In this document: positions 45,556 to 54,420 of the stretch, one piece after another | How positions within the stretch are numbered: the stretch's first letter is position 1 | How the letters are laid out: each line of letters opens with the position of its first letter | NCBI RefSeq assembly: GCF_005870025.1 | Contig: NZ_VATA01000023.1 | Span: 36,719 to 100,718 of the forward strand | DNA from: Poseidonocella sp. HB161398 | GTDB lineage: Bacteria > Pseudomonadota > Alphaproteobacteria > Rhodobacterales > Rhodobacteraceae | Reading direction: 5' to 3' | Length of the DNA stretch: 64,000 nt | The notes under the pieces: generated by a model | Told to the model about the DNA's origin: nothing | Databases searched by the model: none | The model's input: the letters and a program-made list of their open reading frames with translations, nothing else | Translations under genes and position numbers: made by a program

Positions 45556-45951
45556 TCAGCCCAGCCGGTCCAGCGCCGCTGTCAGGGCGTTCTCGTGGAT
45601 CGGTTTCGACAGGATGGTGTTGCCGTGGAATTCCTCGGGCAGCTGCGACATGCCGTAGCCGCTGGCGAAGACGACCGTGCCGCCGGCCTCCTCTATGCGG
45701 CGGGCGATCTCGAAGCTGGTCTCGCCATGGCCGAGATTGACATCCAGTATCGCCAGCCGGATCGGCTTGCGGTCGAGCAGCTCGCCCGCACTGCGCAGCG
45801 TGAAGGCGGTCGACACGTCGCTGAAGCCGCGCTCGGCAAGGATCTCGGCCATGTCGATGGCGACGAGAACCTCGTCATCGAGGCACAGGACGGGCAGCGT
45901 CTTGAGGTCGATCTTGAGGTCAGATGGGGCTGGGTGCAATCCGTGTGGCAT
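45556..45951 (-). CDS. Single-domain response regulator
   Basis: This 131-residue receiver domain has the acidic pair in VLCLDDEVLVAID (D25/D26), phosphoacceptor D70 in LAILDVNLGHGE and the Lys in LSKPIHENAL. It has no output domain. The likely start, ATG 45951, lies within the 3' end of the kinase gene (32-base overlap). A longer frame from 46008 would overlap further. Stand-alone receivers beside HWE kinases commonly relay or sink phosphate. It is probably the direct partner of the CheBR-HWE kinase. Confidence 0.85.
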   Translation of the reverse strand: MPHGLHPAPSDLKIDLKTLPVLCLDDEVLVAIDMAEILAERGFSDVSTAFTLRSAGELLDRKPIRLAILDVNLGHGETSFEIARRIEEAGGTVVFASGYGMSQLPEEFHGNTILSKPIHENALTAALDRLG

Positions 45952-48900
45952 TGTCGTAGGGCATCTCGATAGTGCAGGTAAGACCGTTGGCATGCCAGTC
46001 GAACGCAATCCTCCCCTCCAAGGTTCCCTCGATCATCGCATGAATCAGCGTCGTGCCGAATCCGTTGCCATCCGGCGCCACGATCTCGCCCTTGCAGGTC
46101 TCCGTCCAGACCAGCCGCAGCAGGTCGCCGTCGCCTTCGTCGACCCGCATCCAGCGGATCGCCAGATGCTCGCCTTCGGGCGAGAGCGCGCCGTATTTCG
46201 CGGCATTGGTCGCCAGCTCGTGCACCGTCAGGCCGATCGCCAGGCTCGCCCGCGCGTTCAGCCGCAGCTCGGGGCCGTGGAAGGAGATCGCCTCCTCGCC
46301 GTAGACATCGTGCAGCTCGGGGCGCAGCAGGTCGGTGATCCGCGTCGACTGCCAGTTGCCGTCGGTCAGCAGCGCATGGGTCCGCGCCATCGAGTCGATC
46401 CGGTCCGACAGGGTGCGCAGCACCAGCTTGGGGTCGCGGCGGTCGCGCTTGGCGCGGTTGATCAGCGCCTTGACGTTGGCCAGCATGTTCTTCACCCGGT
46501 GCTGCAGCTCCAGCATGATCCGGCGCAGCTGGTCCTCGGTCTCGCGCTGCTCGGTGATGTCGCGCACGTTGCAGCCGATCGCGGCGACCCCGCCATCCCC
46601 GGCCAGCGGATAGAAATCCACCACCCAGGCGCGGTCCTCGCCGGGAAAGACCGGGCTGGACCCGACCACTTCCATGCCGATCACCGCCTCTCCGGTCTCG
46701 GCCACCTGGTCCAGCGCGGCCACGATCTCGGCCGGGGCATTGGGGAACAGCATCTCCACCCGCGCGCCGACATGGGCCTTGGCCGGCAGGCCGTCTAGAT
46801 CGGCCAGCGTCTGGTTCACCCGTCGGAACCGGTGCTCCAGATCGAACAGCGCCATGCCGATCGGGCTGGCGCCGTAGAGCTCCTCGACCTCGATCATCCG
46901 CCGCTGCGCCTCCTCGCGCGCGGCTTCCGCCTCGGAGGCGTAGCGGCGCAGGTCGGTCACGTCGACCAGGGTGAAGACCACGCCCTGAAGTGTGCCGGTC
47001 TCCTGGCGGCTCGGGGCGATCCGGGCAATCAGGTTGCGCGTGCCGTCAAGCGTCGCCAGCTCGATCTCGTCGAGCTCGCCGGCCAGCAGCGCCGAGCGGC
47101 AGCTCTCGATCAGCTCCTCGGCCGGGATCAGCGCGGCGATGTCCTCCAGCGGGCGGCCGAGATCGGCCTCGACGAAGCGGAAATAGTCCTGCGCGCGCGG
47201 CGTGAAGCGGCGCAGGTTCAGCGCGTCGTCGAGGAAGACCGTGGCCAGCCCGGTGGATTCCAGGAACCCCGCCAGGTCGCCGTTCACCGCGTTGAGCTGG
47301 GCGATGTTGGTCTGCAGCTCCTCGTTGATGGTCGAGAGCTCCTCGTTCGAGGATTGCAGCTCCTCGTTCATCGACATCATTTCCTCGTTGGAGCTCTTCA
47401 GCTCCTCGTTCGAGGTCTCGAGCTCCTCCACGGTCGAGCGGATCGTCTGGCGGGCATCGTCCAGCTCGTTCTCCAGCTCGCGCACATAGGCGTCGTCGCG
47501 CGCGGCGCTGGCGGTCAGCATCAGCGCGTCGGGATCGCCCGGGCCGAGCGTCTCGAAGAGCATGTACTTCTCGCCCGAGGCGAGCCGCTTCGCGGTCAGC
47601 AGGATCTTGCGCGGCGCGCCCTGGATCTCGATGGTCACCTCGGCCGAGACCGGGCTCTGCACGGCGGAGTCCTGATGCGCCAGCAGCCGCCGCACCGGCG
47701 CCACCAGCGGATCGATCGCCAGCGAGACCAGGTCGTAGCGCTGGTCGCCCGAGGGCACGCGCAGGTAGTCTTCCGCTCCGGGCGCGGCATAGCTGACCGC
47801 GTTCGACGGGCTCAGCACGACATAGGGCGGCACATGCGCCTCGAGGATCGCGCGCTCCACCTGGGCGCGGGGACCGTTGCCGCTGAGCGCCGGGGCCATT
47901 TCGCTGCCCATCCGCGGCTGGGTCTGCGACAGCCGGCCAAGCGGCAGGTCCAGCGGCCGCGACAGCTCGCTGTTGCGCCGGAAGATCCGCGTCGGGCCGT
48001 CGAAATCCTCGAACCGGTCGGACACGCCGGTGGGGTTCTCGGAGAGCCCCAGCATCAGGAAGCCGCCCGGGTTCAGCGCGTAGTGGAAGACATTCGCCGC
48101 CACCTTCTGCAGCTTCGGCTCGAAATAGATCGTCAGGTTGCGGCAGGAGACCAGGTCGAGCTTCGAGAAGGGCGGGTCCTTGATGACGCTCTGGTAGGAG
48201 AAGCGCACCATGTTGCGCAGCCGTTTGCCGACCTCGTAGCCCTCGGGGGTGGAGATGAAGTACTCCTGCAGGTAGGCCGCCGGGATCTCGTCCACGGCGG
48301 AGGCCGGGTAGAGGCCGCGCCGCGCCTGGGCCAGCGCGTGCTCGTCGATATCGGTGCCGAAGATCACCACCTGCGGATGGGCGCTGGTGCGCGACAGCTC
48401 CTCGCTGAGCAGCATCGCCAGGGTATAGGCCTCCTGCCCCGAAGAGCAGCCCGGCACCCAGATCCGCACCTCCTCGTCATGGCCGCGGCCCTTGAGGATC
48501 TGCGGCAGCACCGTGGTGCGCAGCTTGTCCCAGGCCTCGGGGTCGCGGAAGAAGCCGGTGACGTTGATCAGGACGTCATGGATCAGGCGCCGCGCCTCGT
48601 CGCGGTCGCGGATCAGCGTCTTGACGTAATCCGCCGGCGAGGCGATCCCCAGAACCGACATCCGCAGGCTCAGCCGCCGCATCAGCGTCGAGTGCTTGTA
48701 ATGGGTGAAGTCGTGCCCCGTGTGGTAGCGGACATGCTTGAAGACGGTGTCGATGAATTCCCGGTCGCTCTCGATCGCCGGTTCCAGCCCGGACTTGCGG
48801 TCGAAGAAATCCGCCAGCGCGTCGACCATCTCCTCGGTGCGCAGGATCAGGTCCACGGCGCCGGTGGCGATGGCGCTCTTCGGCATGCCGTCATAGCGCG

Positions 48901-49396
48901 ACTGCACCGGGTCCTGGGCGAAGACCAGCCCGCCGGCGGCCTTCAGAGCCTTGATCCCCTCGGCGCCGTCGCTGCCGGTGCCGGACAGCACGATGCCGAC
49001 GGCGCGGTCGCCGCGGTCGCGCCCGAGGCTCTCGAAGAAGACGTCGATCGGGCGGCGCTGGCCGCGCGGGCTCTCGAAGCTGGCGAGCTTCAGCACGCCG
49101 TTCTCGATGGTCAGCGCCCGGCCCGGCGGGATCAGGTAGATGTTGCCCGGCTCCACCGCCATGTCCTGGTGGATGGTATGGACCGGCGTCTCGGTGCGCT
49201 TGCGCAGCAGATCCTGCAGCAGGCTCTCGTGGTCCGGGTCGAGATGCTGGACCAGAACCATCGCGATGCGGTGGTTCACCTGCAGCCGCGAAAACAGGTC
49301 CTGGAACGCCTCGAGCCCGCCCGCGGAGGCGCCGACCCCGACGATCACGCCTTCTCCGCGGCTGCCTGCCGCTTGTCCGCTTTCCGTTCCGTCCAT
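45920..49396 (-). CDS. CheB-CheR-PAS-HWE hybrid sensor histidine kinase
   Basis: This is a 1158-residue multidomain protein. The CheB methylesterase domain covers residues 17-200 (S24 in GASAGG, H51 in VQHLDPDH). A CheR methyltransferase follows at about 210-470 (VWVPGCSSGQEAYTLAM). A coiled coil of ELETSNEELKSSNEE-type heptads lies at about 640-710, then two PAS domains to about 940. The HWE kinase core ends the protein, with H966 in LQHRVKNML, N-box HELATNAAKYG and W1097-T-E1099. I choose the ATG at 49396 because GCGGAGAAGAT precedes it; an ATG at 49414 is possible. It is divergent from the LOV gene and overlaps the receiver gene. The architecture is common in alphaproteobacteria; its signal is unknown. 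Confidence 0.92.
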   Translation of the reverse strand: MDGTESGQAAGSRGEGVIVGVGASAGGLEAFQDLFSRLQVNHRIAMVLVQHLDPDHESLLQDLLRKRTETPVHTIHQDMAVEPGNIYLIPPGRALTIENGVLKLASFESPRGQRRPIDVFFESLGRDRGDRAVGIVLSGTGSDGAEGIKALKAAGGLVFAQDPVQSRYDGMPKSAIATGAVDLILRTEEMVDALADFFDRKSGLEPAIESDREFIDTVFKHVRYHTGHDFTHYKHSTLMRRLSLRMSVLGIASPADYVKTLIRDRDEARRLIHDVLINVTGFFRDPEAWDKLRTTVLPQILKGRGHDEEVRIWVPGCSSGQEAYTLAMLLSEELSRTSAHPQVVIFGTDIDEHALAQARRGLYPASAVDEIPAAYLQEYFISTPEGYEVGKRLRNMVRFSYQSVIKDPPFSKLDLVSCRNLTIYFEPKLQKVAANVFHYALNPGGFLMLGLSENPTGVSDRFEDFDGPTRIFRRNSELSRPLDLPLGRLSQTQPRMGSEMAPALSGNGPRAQVERAILEAHVPPYVVLSPSNAVSYAAPGAEDYLRVPSGDQRYDLVSLAIDPLVAPVRRLLAHQDSAVQSPVSAEVTIEIQGAPRKILLTAKRLASGEKYMLFETLGPGDPDALMLTASAARDDAYVRELENELDDARQTIRSTVEELETSNEELKSSNEEMMSMNEELQSSNEELSTINEELQTNIAQLNAVNGDLAGFLESTGLATVFLDDALNLRRFTPRAQDYFRFVEADLGRPLEDIAALIPAEELIESCRSALLAGELDEIELATLDGTRNLIARIAPSRQETGTLQGVVFTLVDVTDLRRYASEAEAAREEAQRRMIEVEELYGASPIGMALFDLEHRFRRVNQTLADLDGLPAKAHVGARVEMLFPNAPAEIVAALDQVAETGEAVIGMEVVGSSPVFPGEDRAWVVDFYPLAGDGGVAAIGCNVRDITEQRETEDQLRRIMLELQHRVKNMLANVKALINRAKRDRRDPKLVLRTLSDRIDSMARTHALLTDGNWQSTRITDLLRPELHDVYGEEAISFHGPELRLNARASLAIGLTVHELATNAAKYGALSPEGEHLAIRWMRVDEGDGDLLRLVWTETCKGEIVAPDGNGFGTTLIHAMIEGTLEGRIAFDWHANGLTCTIEMPYDNATRIAPSPI

Positions 49397-49445
49397 ATCT
49401 TCTCCGCAGCTCATCGCCAGACCGTCCAGAGGCTTACCTATATCA

Positions 49446-49952
49446 ATGTCGATTGCCAGCAAGACGCGCCAGTTCATTCTTGCCGCCCGAATTCCCCTCA
49501 CCCTCGCCGACACGACCCTGCCCGACGTGCCGCTCGTGCTCGCCAATGCCGCCTTCGAGGCGCTGACGGGCTATGACGCGGCCGAGGTCGAGGGGCGCAA
49601 CTGCCGCTTTCTGCAGGGCGGCATCGAGCAGCCCGAGGCGCGCGACGAGATCCGCGCGGCCCTTGCCGCCGGACGCGAGCTGCAGGTCGTGCTGCGCAAC
49701 CGCCGCCGCGACGGCAGCGAGTTCGACAACCTCCTCTTCATGTATCCCGTCGGCAAGGGGCTGTTCCTCGGCTCGCAATTCGAGCTGCCGCGCGTGGCGC
49801 GGATCGTCAGCTCGGTCGCGCGCCACCAGGAGATCGTCGGCATGGCCAATTCGCTGGCCGAGGAGATCGCGGGGCAGCGGCTGAAGCTGAACCGCAATTC
49901 CTCCGACGCGCTGGCCCAGACAGTGCGGACCTGGATGCGCCACGGCCGCTGA
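49446..49952 (+). CDS. Short LOV blue-light photoreceptor
   Basis: This is a 168-residue protein with a single LOV (PAS) domain. The flavin-binding and photoadduct motif GRNCRFLQGG is intact, with the reactive Cys at position 53. Further LOV blocks are VLANAAFEALTGYDAAEVEG and VVLRNRRRDGSEFDNLLFM, ending at FLGSQFEL. The C-terminal 45 residues form a helical extension without a known effector domain. It is similar in length and plan to the short LOV proteins of Rhodobacter sphaeroides and Dinoroseobacter. The divergent CheB-CheR-HWE kinase gene starts 49 bases away, so the LOV protein may provide the light input to that system. Confidence 0.88.
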   Translation: MSIASKTRQFILAARIPLTLADTTLPDVPLVLANAAFEALTGYDAAEVEGRNCRFLQGGIEQPEARDEIRAALAAGRELQVVLRNRRRDGSEFDNLLFMYPVGKGLFLGSQFELPRVARIVSSVARHQEIVGMANSLAEEIAGQRLKLNRNSSDALAQTVRTWMRHGR

Positions 49953-50058
49953 ACCCGCCGGAGGGAAATCCGCCCGAAACCTGCCGGCCCTTCCATGCGT
50001 TGAGCCCCGGGACCGCCGCGCGGTCCCGCTGTTGCGTTCGTGCATGAAGGTAATCCGG

Positions 50059-50748
50059 ATGATCCCTCTCCCGCTGACCGTTCTGTCCCTTGCCGCCCTC
50101 GCCGGCGGACTCGCCTCCGCCGCCGCCATGGCCCGCCGGGTGATCCGCCACCCGCCGCACATGAAGGTCATGGTGCTGGTCTGGCCGCTCTGCGCGCTCT
50201 TCGCCGGGCCGCTGGTCCTGTGGTTCCACGCCCGCTACGGGCACGGCCATGCCAGCGAGGACACGCCCTTCGCGGCGGTGGTGGCCAAGGGCACGCTGCA
50301 TTGCGGGGCGGGCTGCACGCTGGGCGACATCCTCGCCGAGACGCTGGCCCTGCTCGTTCCGGCCGTGCTGGTCCCGTTCGGCTATCCGGGGCTCTTCGGG
50401 AACCGCATCTTCGCCGTCTGGGGGCTGGATTTCGTCTTCGCCTTCGCGCTGGGGCTGGCCTTCCAGTATTTCGCCATCGCGCCGATGCGCGGGCTCGGGC
50501 TGAAGGACGGCCTGCGGGCCGCGCTGAAGGCCGATGCCGCCTCGCTCGCCGCCTGGCAGATCGGCATGTACGGCGCCATGGCCGTCGCCCATTTCGCGGT
50601 CTTCCCGCGGATCGCGCCGGGGGCGGAGGTAACCGCCGCCGACCCGCTTTTCTGGTTCGCCATGCAGATCGCCATGATCGCGGGCTTCTGCACGGCCTAT
50701 CCGGTCAATGCCTGGCTGATCCGCGCCGGGATCAAGGAGCGGATGTGA
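50059..50748 (+). CDS. DUF4396-family membrane protein
   Basis: This 229-residue protein has about six hydrophobic segments, an N-terminal helix (PLTVLSLAALAGGLASAA) and the DUF4396-like block FAAVVAKGTLHCGAGCTLGDILAET with two Cys (LHCGAGC). His-rich loop residues (YGHGHASED) could bind metal. I start it at the second ATG (50059) because GAAGG is eight bases upstream. The ATG at 50044 is an alternative. It lies alone between the LOV gene and the convergent peptide-transporter operon. The function is unknown. Confidence 0.65.
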   Translation: MIPLPLTVLSLAALAGGLASAAAMARRVIRHPPHMKVMVLVWPLCALFAGPLVLWFHARYGHGHASEDTPFAAVVAKGTLHCGAGCTLGDILAETLALLVPAVLVPFGYPGLFGNRIFAVWGLDFVFAFALGLAFQYFAIAPMRGLGLKDGLRAALKADAASLAAWQIGMYGAMAVAHFAVFPRIAPGAEVTAADPLFWFAMQIAMIAGFCTAYPVNAWLIRAGIKERM

Positions 50749-50766
50749 GCCCCGCCCTGGCGGGGC
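50749..50766. terminator. Hairpin between convergent DUF4396 and dppF genes
   Basis: GCCCCGC (50749-50755) and GCGGGGC (50760-50766) form a stem with a four-base loop right at the stop codon. It lacks a T tract, so its strength is uncertain. It may serve both converging transcripts. Confidence 0.4.
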
Positions 50767-50775
50767 CCGCAGGGC

Positions 50776-51609
50776 TCAGGAGGCCAGCCGCGCCTTGCGC
50801 CGCGCGACGCGGGCGCGGATCGCCTCGATATCGGTGACCGGCGTCGCGGCGAAGAGCTGCCTGGTATAGGGGTGCTGCGGATCGGCGAAGAGCGCCTCGC
50901 GGCTGCCCTGCTCCACCACCTCGCCCTTGTTCATCACCATCACCTCGTCGGCGAGGAAGCGCACCACCGAGAGGTCGTGCGAGATGAAGACATAGGTCAG
51001 GCCGAATTCCTGCTGCAGCTCGCCCAGCAGGTTCAGCACCTGCGCCTGCACCGACAGGTCGAGCGCCGAGACCGGCTCGTCGAGCACGAGGAGCGCGGGG
51101 TTCAGCATGATCGCCCGCGCGATGGCGATCCGCTGCCGCTGCCCGCCCGAGAACATGTGCGGATAGCGGTTGAAATGCTCGGGCCCCAGCCCCACGCGCT
51201 TCAGCATCGCCTCCGCCCGGTCATGCCGCTCGGAGGCGGGCATGTCCGTGTTCAGCATCAAGGGCTCCATCAGCACGTCGCCGATCTTCTGGCGCGGGTT
51301 GAGGCTGCCATAGGGGTTCTGGAACACCATCTGCACCTTGGAGCGCAGCGCGGGCGGCACCCGGCCGCTGCCGATGGCGACCGGCTCGCCCTGGATCCGC
51401 AGCGTGCCGCCCGAGGCCGGGTCGATCAGCGCGATGATCCGCGCCAGCGTCGACTTGCCCGAGCCCGACTCGCCGACGATGGCCAGGGTCTTCCCCTGCT
51501 CCACCGAGAAGCTCGCGCCCTTCACCGCCCGCAGCATCTTCGGCTTGCCGAACATGCCGGCGGAGATCACGTAGTCCTGGGTCAGGCTCTCGCCTTCGAC
51601 GACGATCAT
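50776..51609 (-). CDS. dppF: Peptide ABC transporter ATP-binding protein (DppF/OppF type)
   Basis: The 277-residue ATPase has Walker [11 protein letters not shown]-loop MVFQNPYGSLNPRQ, signature SGGQRQRIAIARA, Walker B LLVLDEPVSALD and switch ISHDLSVV. The oligopeptide-type C-terminal segment HPYTRQLFAATP is present. It is the last gene of the leftward operon, and its ATG overlaps the dppD stop by four bases. Confidence 0.92.
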   Translation of the reverse strand: MIVVEGESLTQDYVISAGMFGKPKMLRAVKGASFSVEQGKTLAIVGESGSGKSTLARIIALIDPASGGTLRIQGEPVAIGSGRVPPALRSKVQMVFQNPYGSLNPRQKIGDVLMEPLMLNTDMPASERHDRAEAMLKRVGLGPEHFNRYPHMFSGGQRQRIAIARAIMLNPALLVLDEPVSALDLSVQAQVLNLLGELQQEFGLTYVFISHDLSVVRFLADEVMVMNKGEVVEQGSREALFADPQHPYTRQLFAATPVTDIEAIRARVARRKARLAS

Positions 51610-52445
51610 CGCGGGGCCTCCTCGATCAGGAAATCGGAGACGGTGGGCAGCCTGCCATCCACCGCATTCTCGGGCAGCGCTGACAGCAGCGCCCTGGTGT
51701 AGGGATGCTTCGGCGCCTCGAAGAGCGTCAGCACGTCGGCCTCCTCCATGCGCTTGCCCTTGTACTGCACGACCACGCGGTCGGCGGTCTCGGCGACGAC
51801 GCCCATGTCGTGGGTGATGAGGATCAGCCCCATCCCCTGCTCTTCCTGCAGTGTCATCAGCAGGTCGAGGATCTGCTTCTGGATCGTCACGTCGAGCGCG
51901 GTGGTCGGCTCGTCGGCGATCAGGAGCCGCGGCTTGGTGGCGATCGCCATCGCGATCATCACCCGCTGGCACTGCCCGCCCGACATCTGGTGGGGATAGC
52001 TCTTCAGCCGCCGCTCTGGCTCGGGGATGCCGACCGCCTGGAACAGCTCCAGCGCGCGGGCCTTCGCCTCGCGCGAGGACAGCCCGGCATTCAGCCGCAG
52101 CACCTCCTCGATCTGGAACCCGGCCGTGTAGGACGGATTCAGCGAGGCGATCGGCTCCTGGAAGATCATGGTGATCTCGCGGCCGATCAGGCGGCGGCGC
52201 TCGGCCGCGCTCATCGTCAGCATGTCGCGCCCGTCGAAGGTCATCTCGTCGGCCGTGACCGTGGCGGTGTCCGGCAGCAGCCCCATGACGGCGAGCATCG
52301 AGACCGACTTGCCCGAGCCCGACTCGCCGACGATGGCCAGCACCTCGCGGGCATCGACATGGACGTCGATCCCGTCGACGGCGGTGAAGCTGCCGGTGGA
52401 GGTGGCGAAGCGGACGGTGAGGTTGCGGATGGTCAGAAGGGACAT
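51606..52445 (-). CDS. dppD: Peptide ABC transporter ATP-binding protein (DppD/OppD type)
   Basis: This 279-residue ATPase has Walker [11 protein letters not shown]-loop [12 protein letters not shown], signature [13 protein letters not shown], Walker [13 protein letters not shown] and switch ITHDMGVV, then [12 protein letters not shown]. It is intact, with conserved residues in every motif, and pairs with DppF. It is followed directly by dppF and preceded by dppC with a three-base gap. Confidence 0.92.
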   Translation of the reverse strand: MSLLTIRNLTVRFATSTGSFTAVDGIDVHVDAREVLAIVGESGSGKSVSMLAVMGLLPDTATVTADEMTFDGRDMLTMSAAERRRLIGREITMIFQEPIASLNPSYTAGFQIEEVLRLNAGLSSREAKARALELFQAVGIPEPERRLKSYPHQMSGGQCQRVMIAMAIATKPRLLIADEPTTALDVTIQKQILDLLMTLQEEQGMGLILITHDMGVVAETADRVVVQYKGKRMEEADVLTLFEAPKHPYTRALLSALPENAVDGRLPTVSDFLIEEAPR

Positions 52446-52448
52446 GGC

Positions 52449-53354
52449 TCAGCTCCGCTTCAGCTTGGGATCGAGCGCGTCGCGCAGCCCGTCGCCCATC
52501 AGGTTGATCGCCAGCACCGAGACCAGGATCGCCAGGCCCGGCAGCGTCACCACCCACCAGGCGCGCAGGATGAATTCCCGCGCCTCGGCCAGCATCGTGC
52601 CCCATTCGGGCGCCGGCGGCTGCGCGCCCATGCCCAGGAAGCCGAGCGCGGCGGAGTCGAGCACCGCCGAGGAGAAGCTCAGCGTCGCCTGCACGATCAG
52701 CGGCGCCAGGCAGTTCGGCAGGATGGTCTTGAACATCAGCCGCATGCGGCCGGCGCCCGCGACCTGCGCGGCGGTGACGTATTCGCGGTTCTTCTCGGCC
52801 ATCACCGCGGCGCGGGTCAGGCGCGCGAAATGCGGCTGGTAGACGATGGCGATGGCGATCATCGCATTGGTCAGCCCCGGCCCCAGCACGGCGACGAGCA
52901 CCAGCGCCAGCAAGAGCGACGGGAAGGCCAGGATCACGTCCATCACCCGCATCAGCACGGCATCGACCCAGGCGCCGAAGAACCCGGCCAGCAGCCCGAT
53001 CAGGATGCCGCCGACCAGCGCGATCGAGACGACGACGATGCCGATGAAAAGCGAGTAGCGCGCGCCGAAGATCAGCCGCGAGAGGATGTCGCGCCCGACT
53101 GCATCTGTGCCCAAGAGGTACTCGGCGCTGCCTTCCGCGGTCCAGGCCGGCGGCACCAGCAGCGCGTCGCGGTACTGCAGGATCGGGTCATGCGGCGCCA
53201 GCAGCGGCGCGAAGACCGCCGTGAGGACCAGGAGGACGAAGACGGCAAGCCCGGCGACGGCGCCGCGGTTCTGGCGGAAGTAGAACCAGAACTCGGCCAG
53301 CATCCGGCGGCGGATCGTCCAGGTGGATAGACGTTCGGGGGTCATGTCGGTCAT
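52449..53354 (-). CDS. dppC: Peptide ABC transporter permease (DppC type)
   Basis: The 301-residue permease has the OppC-type N-terminal phrase and six helices. The EAA-like loop (EYVTAAQVAGAGRMRLMFKTILPN) contacts the ATPase, and LLGTDAVGRDILSRLIFGAR is typical. Start: ATG 53354, overlapping the dppB stop by four bases. An ATG at 53345 would remove three residues. Confidence 0.92.
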   Translation of the reverse strand: MTDMTPERLSTWTIRRRMLAEFWFYFRQNRGAVAGLAVFVLLVLTAVFAPLLAPHDPILQYRDALLVPPAWTAEGSAEYLLGTDAVGRDILSRLIFGARYSLFIGIVVVSIALVGGILIGLLAGFFGAWVDAVLMRVMDVILAFPSLLLALVLVAVLGPGLTNAMIAIAIVYQPHFARLTRAAVMAEKNREYVTAAQVAGAGRMRLMFKTILPNCLAPLIVQATLSFSSAVLDSAALGFLGMGAQPPAPEWGTMLAEAREFILRAWWVVTLPGLAILVSVLAINLMGDGLRDALDPKLKRS

Positions 53355-54358
53355 TTGTGCCGGATCCTCGGATTGATGAGCCCGTAGGTCAGGTCGACGA
53401 TCAGGTTCACGATCATCACGATGGCGGCGATCATCAGCAGGCCCGACTGCACCACCGGGTAGTCGCGGCGCGAGATGCTGTCGATCATCCACTTGCCGAT
53501 GCCCGGCCAGGAGAAGATCGTCTCGGTCAGGATCGCGCCGGCCATCAGCACGCCGACCTGCAGGCCGATCGTGGTGATGACAGGGATCATCGCGTTCCTC
53601 AGCGCATGGACGGAGACGACGCGGCGCTGGGTCAGGCCCTTGGCGCGGGCGGTGCGGACATAGTCCTCGCCCATCACCTCGAGCATGGCCGAGCGGGTCT
53701 GCCGCGCGATCACCGCGAGCGGGATCGTCGCCAGCACGACCGAGGGCAGGATCAGGTGGCTGACCGCGGAGGCGAAGGCGCCCTCCTGCCCCGAGAGCAG
53801 GCTGTCGATCAGCATGAAGCCGGTGACGTTGTCGAAATAGTAGAGCAGCGAGATCCGCCCAGAGACCGGGGTCCAGCCGAGCGTGCCCGAGAAGAAGATG
53901 ATCAGCAGCAGCCCCCACCAGAAGATCGGCATCGAGAAGCCCACCAGCGCCCCGGTCATCGAGATCTGGTCGAAGAGCGAGCCGCGCTTGATCGCGGCGA
54001 TGACGCCGACCGGCACGCCCACGAGCGTGGCGATCAGGATGGCGCAGACGGCCAGCTCCACCGTCGCCGGGAACAGCGCCAGGAACTCGCCGAGCACCGG
54101 CTTCTTGGTGACGAGCGACGTGCCCAGGTCGCCGTGGAAGAGCCGTCCGAGGAAGTCGAGATACTGCACCAGGAAGGGCCGGTCATAGCCCAGCTGCGCC
54201 GAGAGCTCGGCATGGCGTTCCGGAGAGATCCCCCGTTCGCCGGCCATCAGCAGCACCGGATCGCCGGGCAGCACCCGCACGAAGCCGAAGGCGACGATGG
54301 TGATGCCGATGAAGGTCGGGACCAGGTAGAGCAGCTTTGCGAGAAGAAATCGGAGCAT
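53351..54358 (-). CDS. dppB: Peptide ABC transporter permease (DppB type)
   Basis: The 335-residue permease starts MLRFLLAKLLYLVPTFIGIT with six helices and the EAA loop EDYVRTARAKGLTQRRV. It ends in the family-typical LIVDLTYGLINPRIR. The start is ATG 54358. An upstream in-frame GTG/ATG at 54403 would add 15 unlikely residues. Confidence 0.92.
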   Translation of the reverse strand: MLRFLLAKLLYLVPTFIGITIVAFGFVRVLPGDPVLLMAGERGISPERHAELSAQLGYDRPFLVQYLDFLGRLFHGDLGTSLVTKKPVLGEFLALFPATVELAVCAILIATLVGVPVGVIAAIKRGSLFDQISMTGALVGFSMPIFWWGLLLIIFFSGTLGWTPVSGRISLLYYFDNVTGFMLIDSLLSGQEGAFASAVSHLILPSVVLATIPLAVIARQTRSAMLEVMGEDYVRTARAKGLTQRRVVSVHALRNAMIPVITTIGLQVGVLMAGAILTETIFSWPGIGKWMIDSISRRDYPVVQSGLLMIAAIVMIVNLIVDLTYGLINPRIRHK

Positions 54359-54420
54359 GCGTCCTCCATGAAATCGGGCGCGCCCCGCGGACGCGCCCGG
54401 CAAGTGTCAGGAAACCGGAT

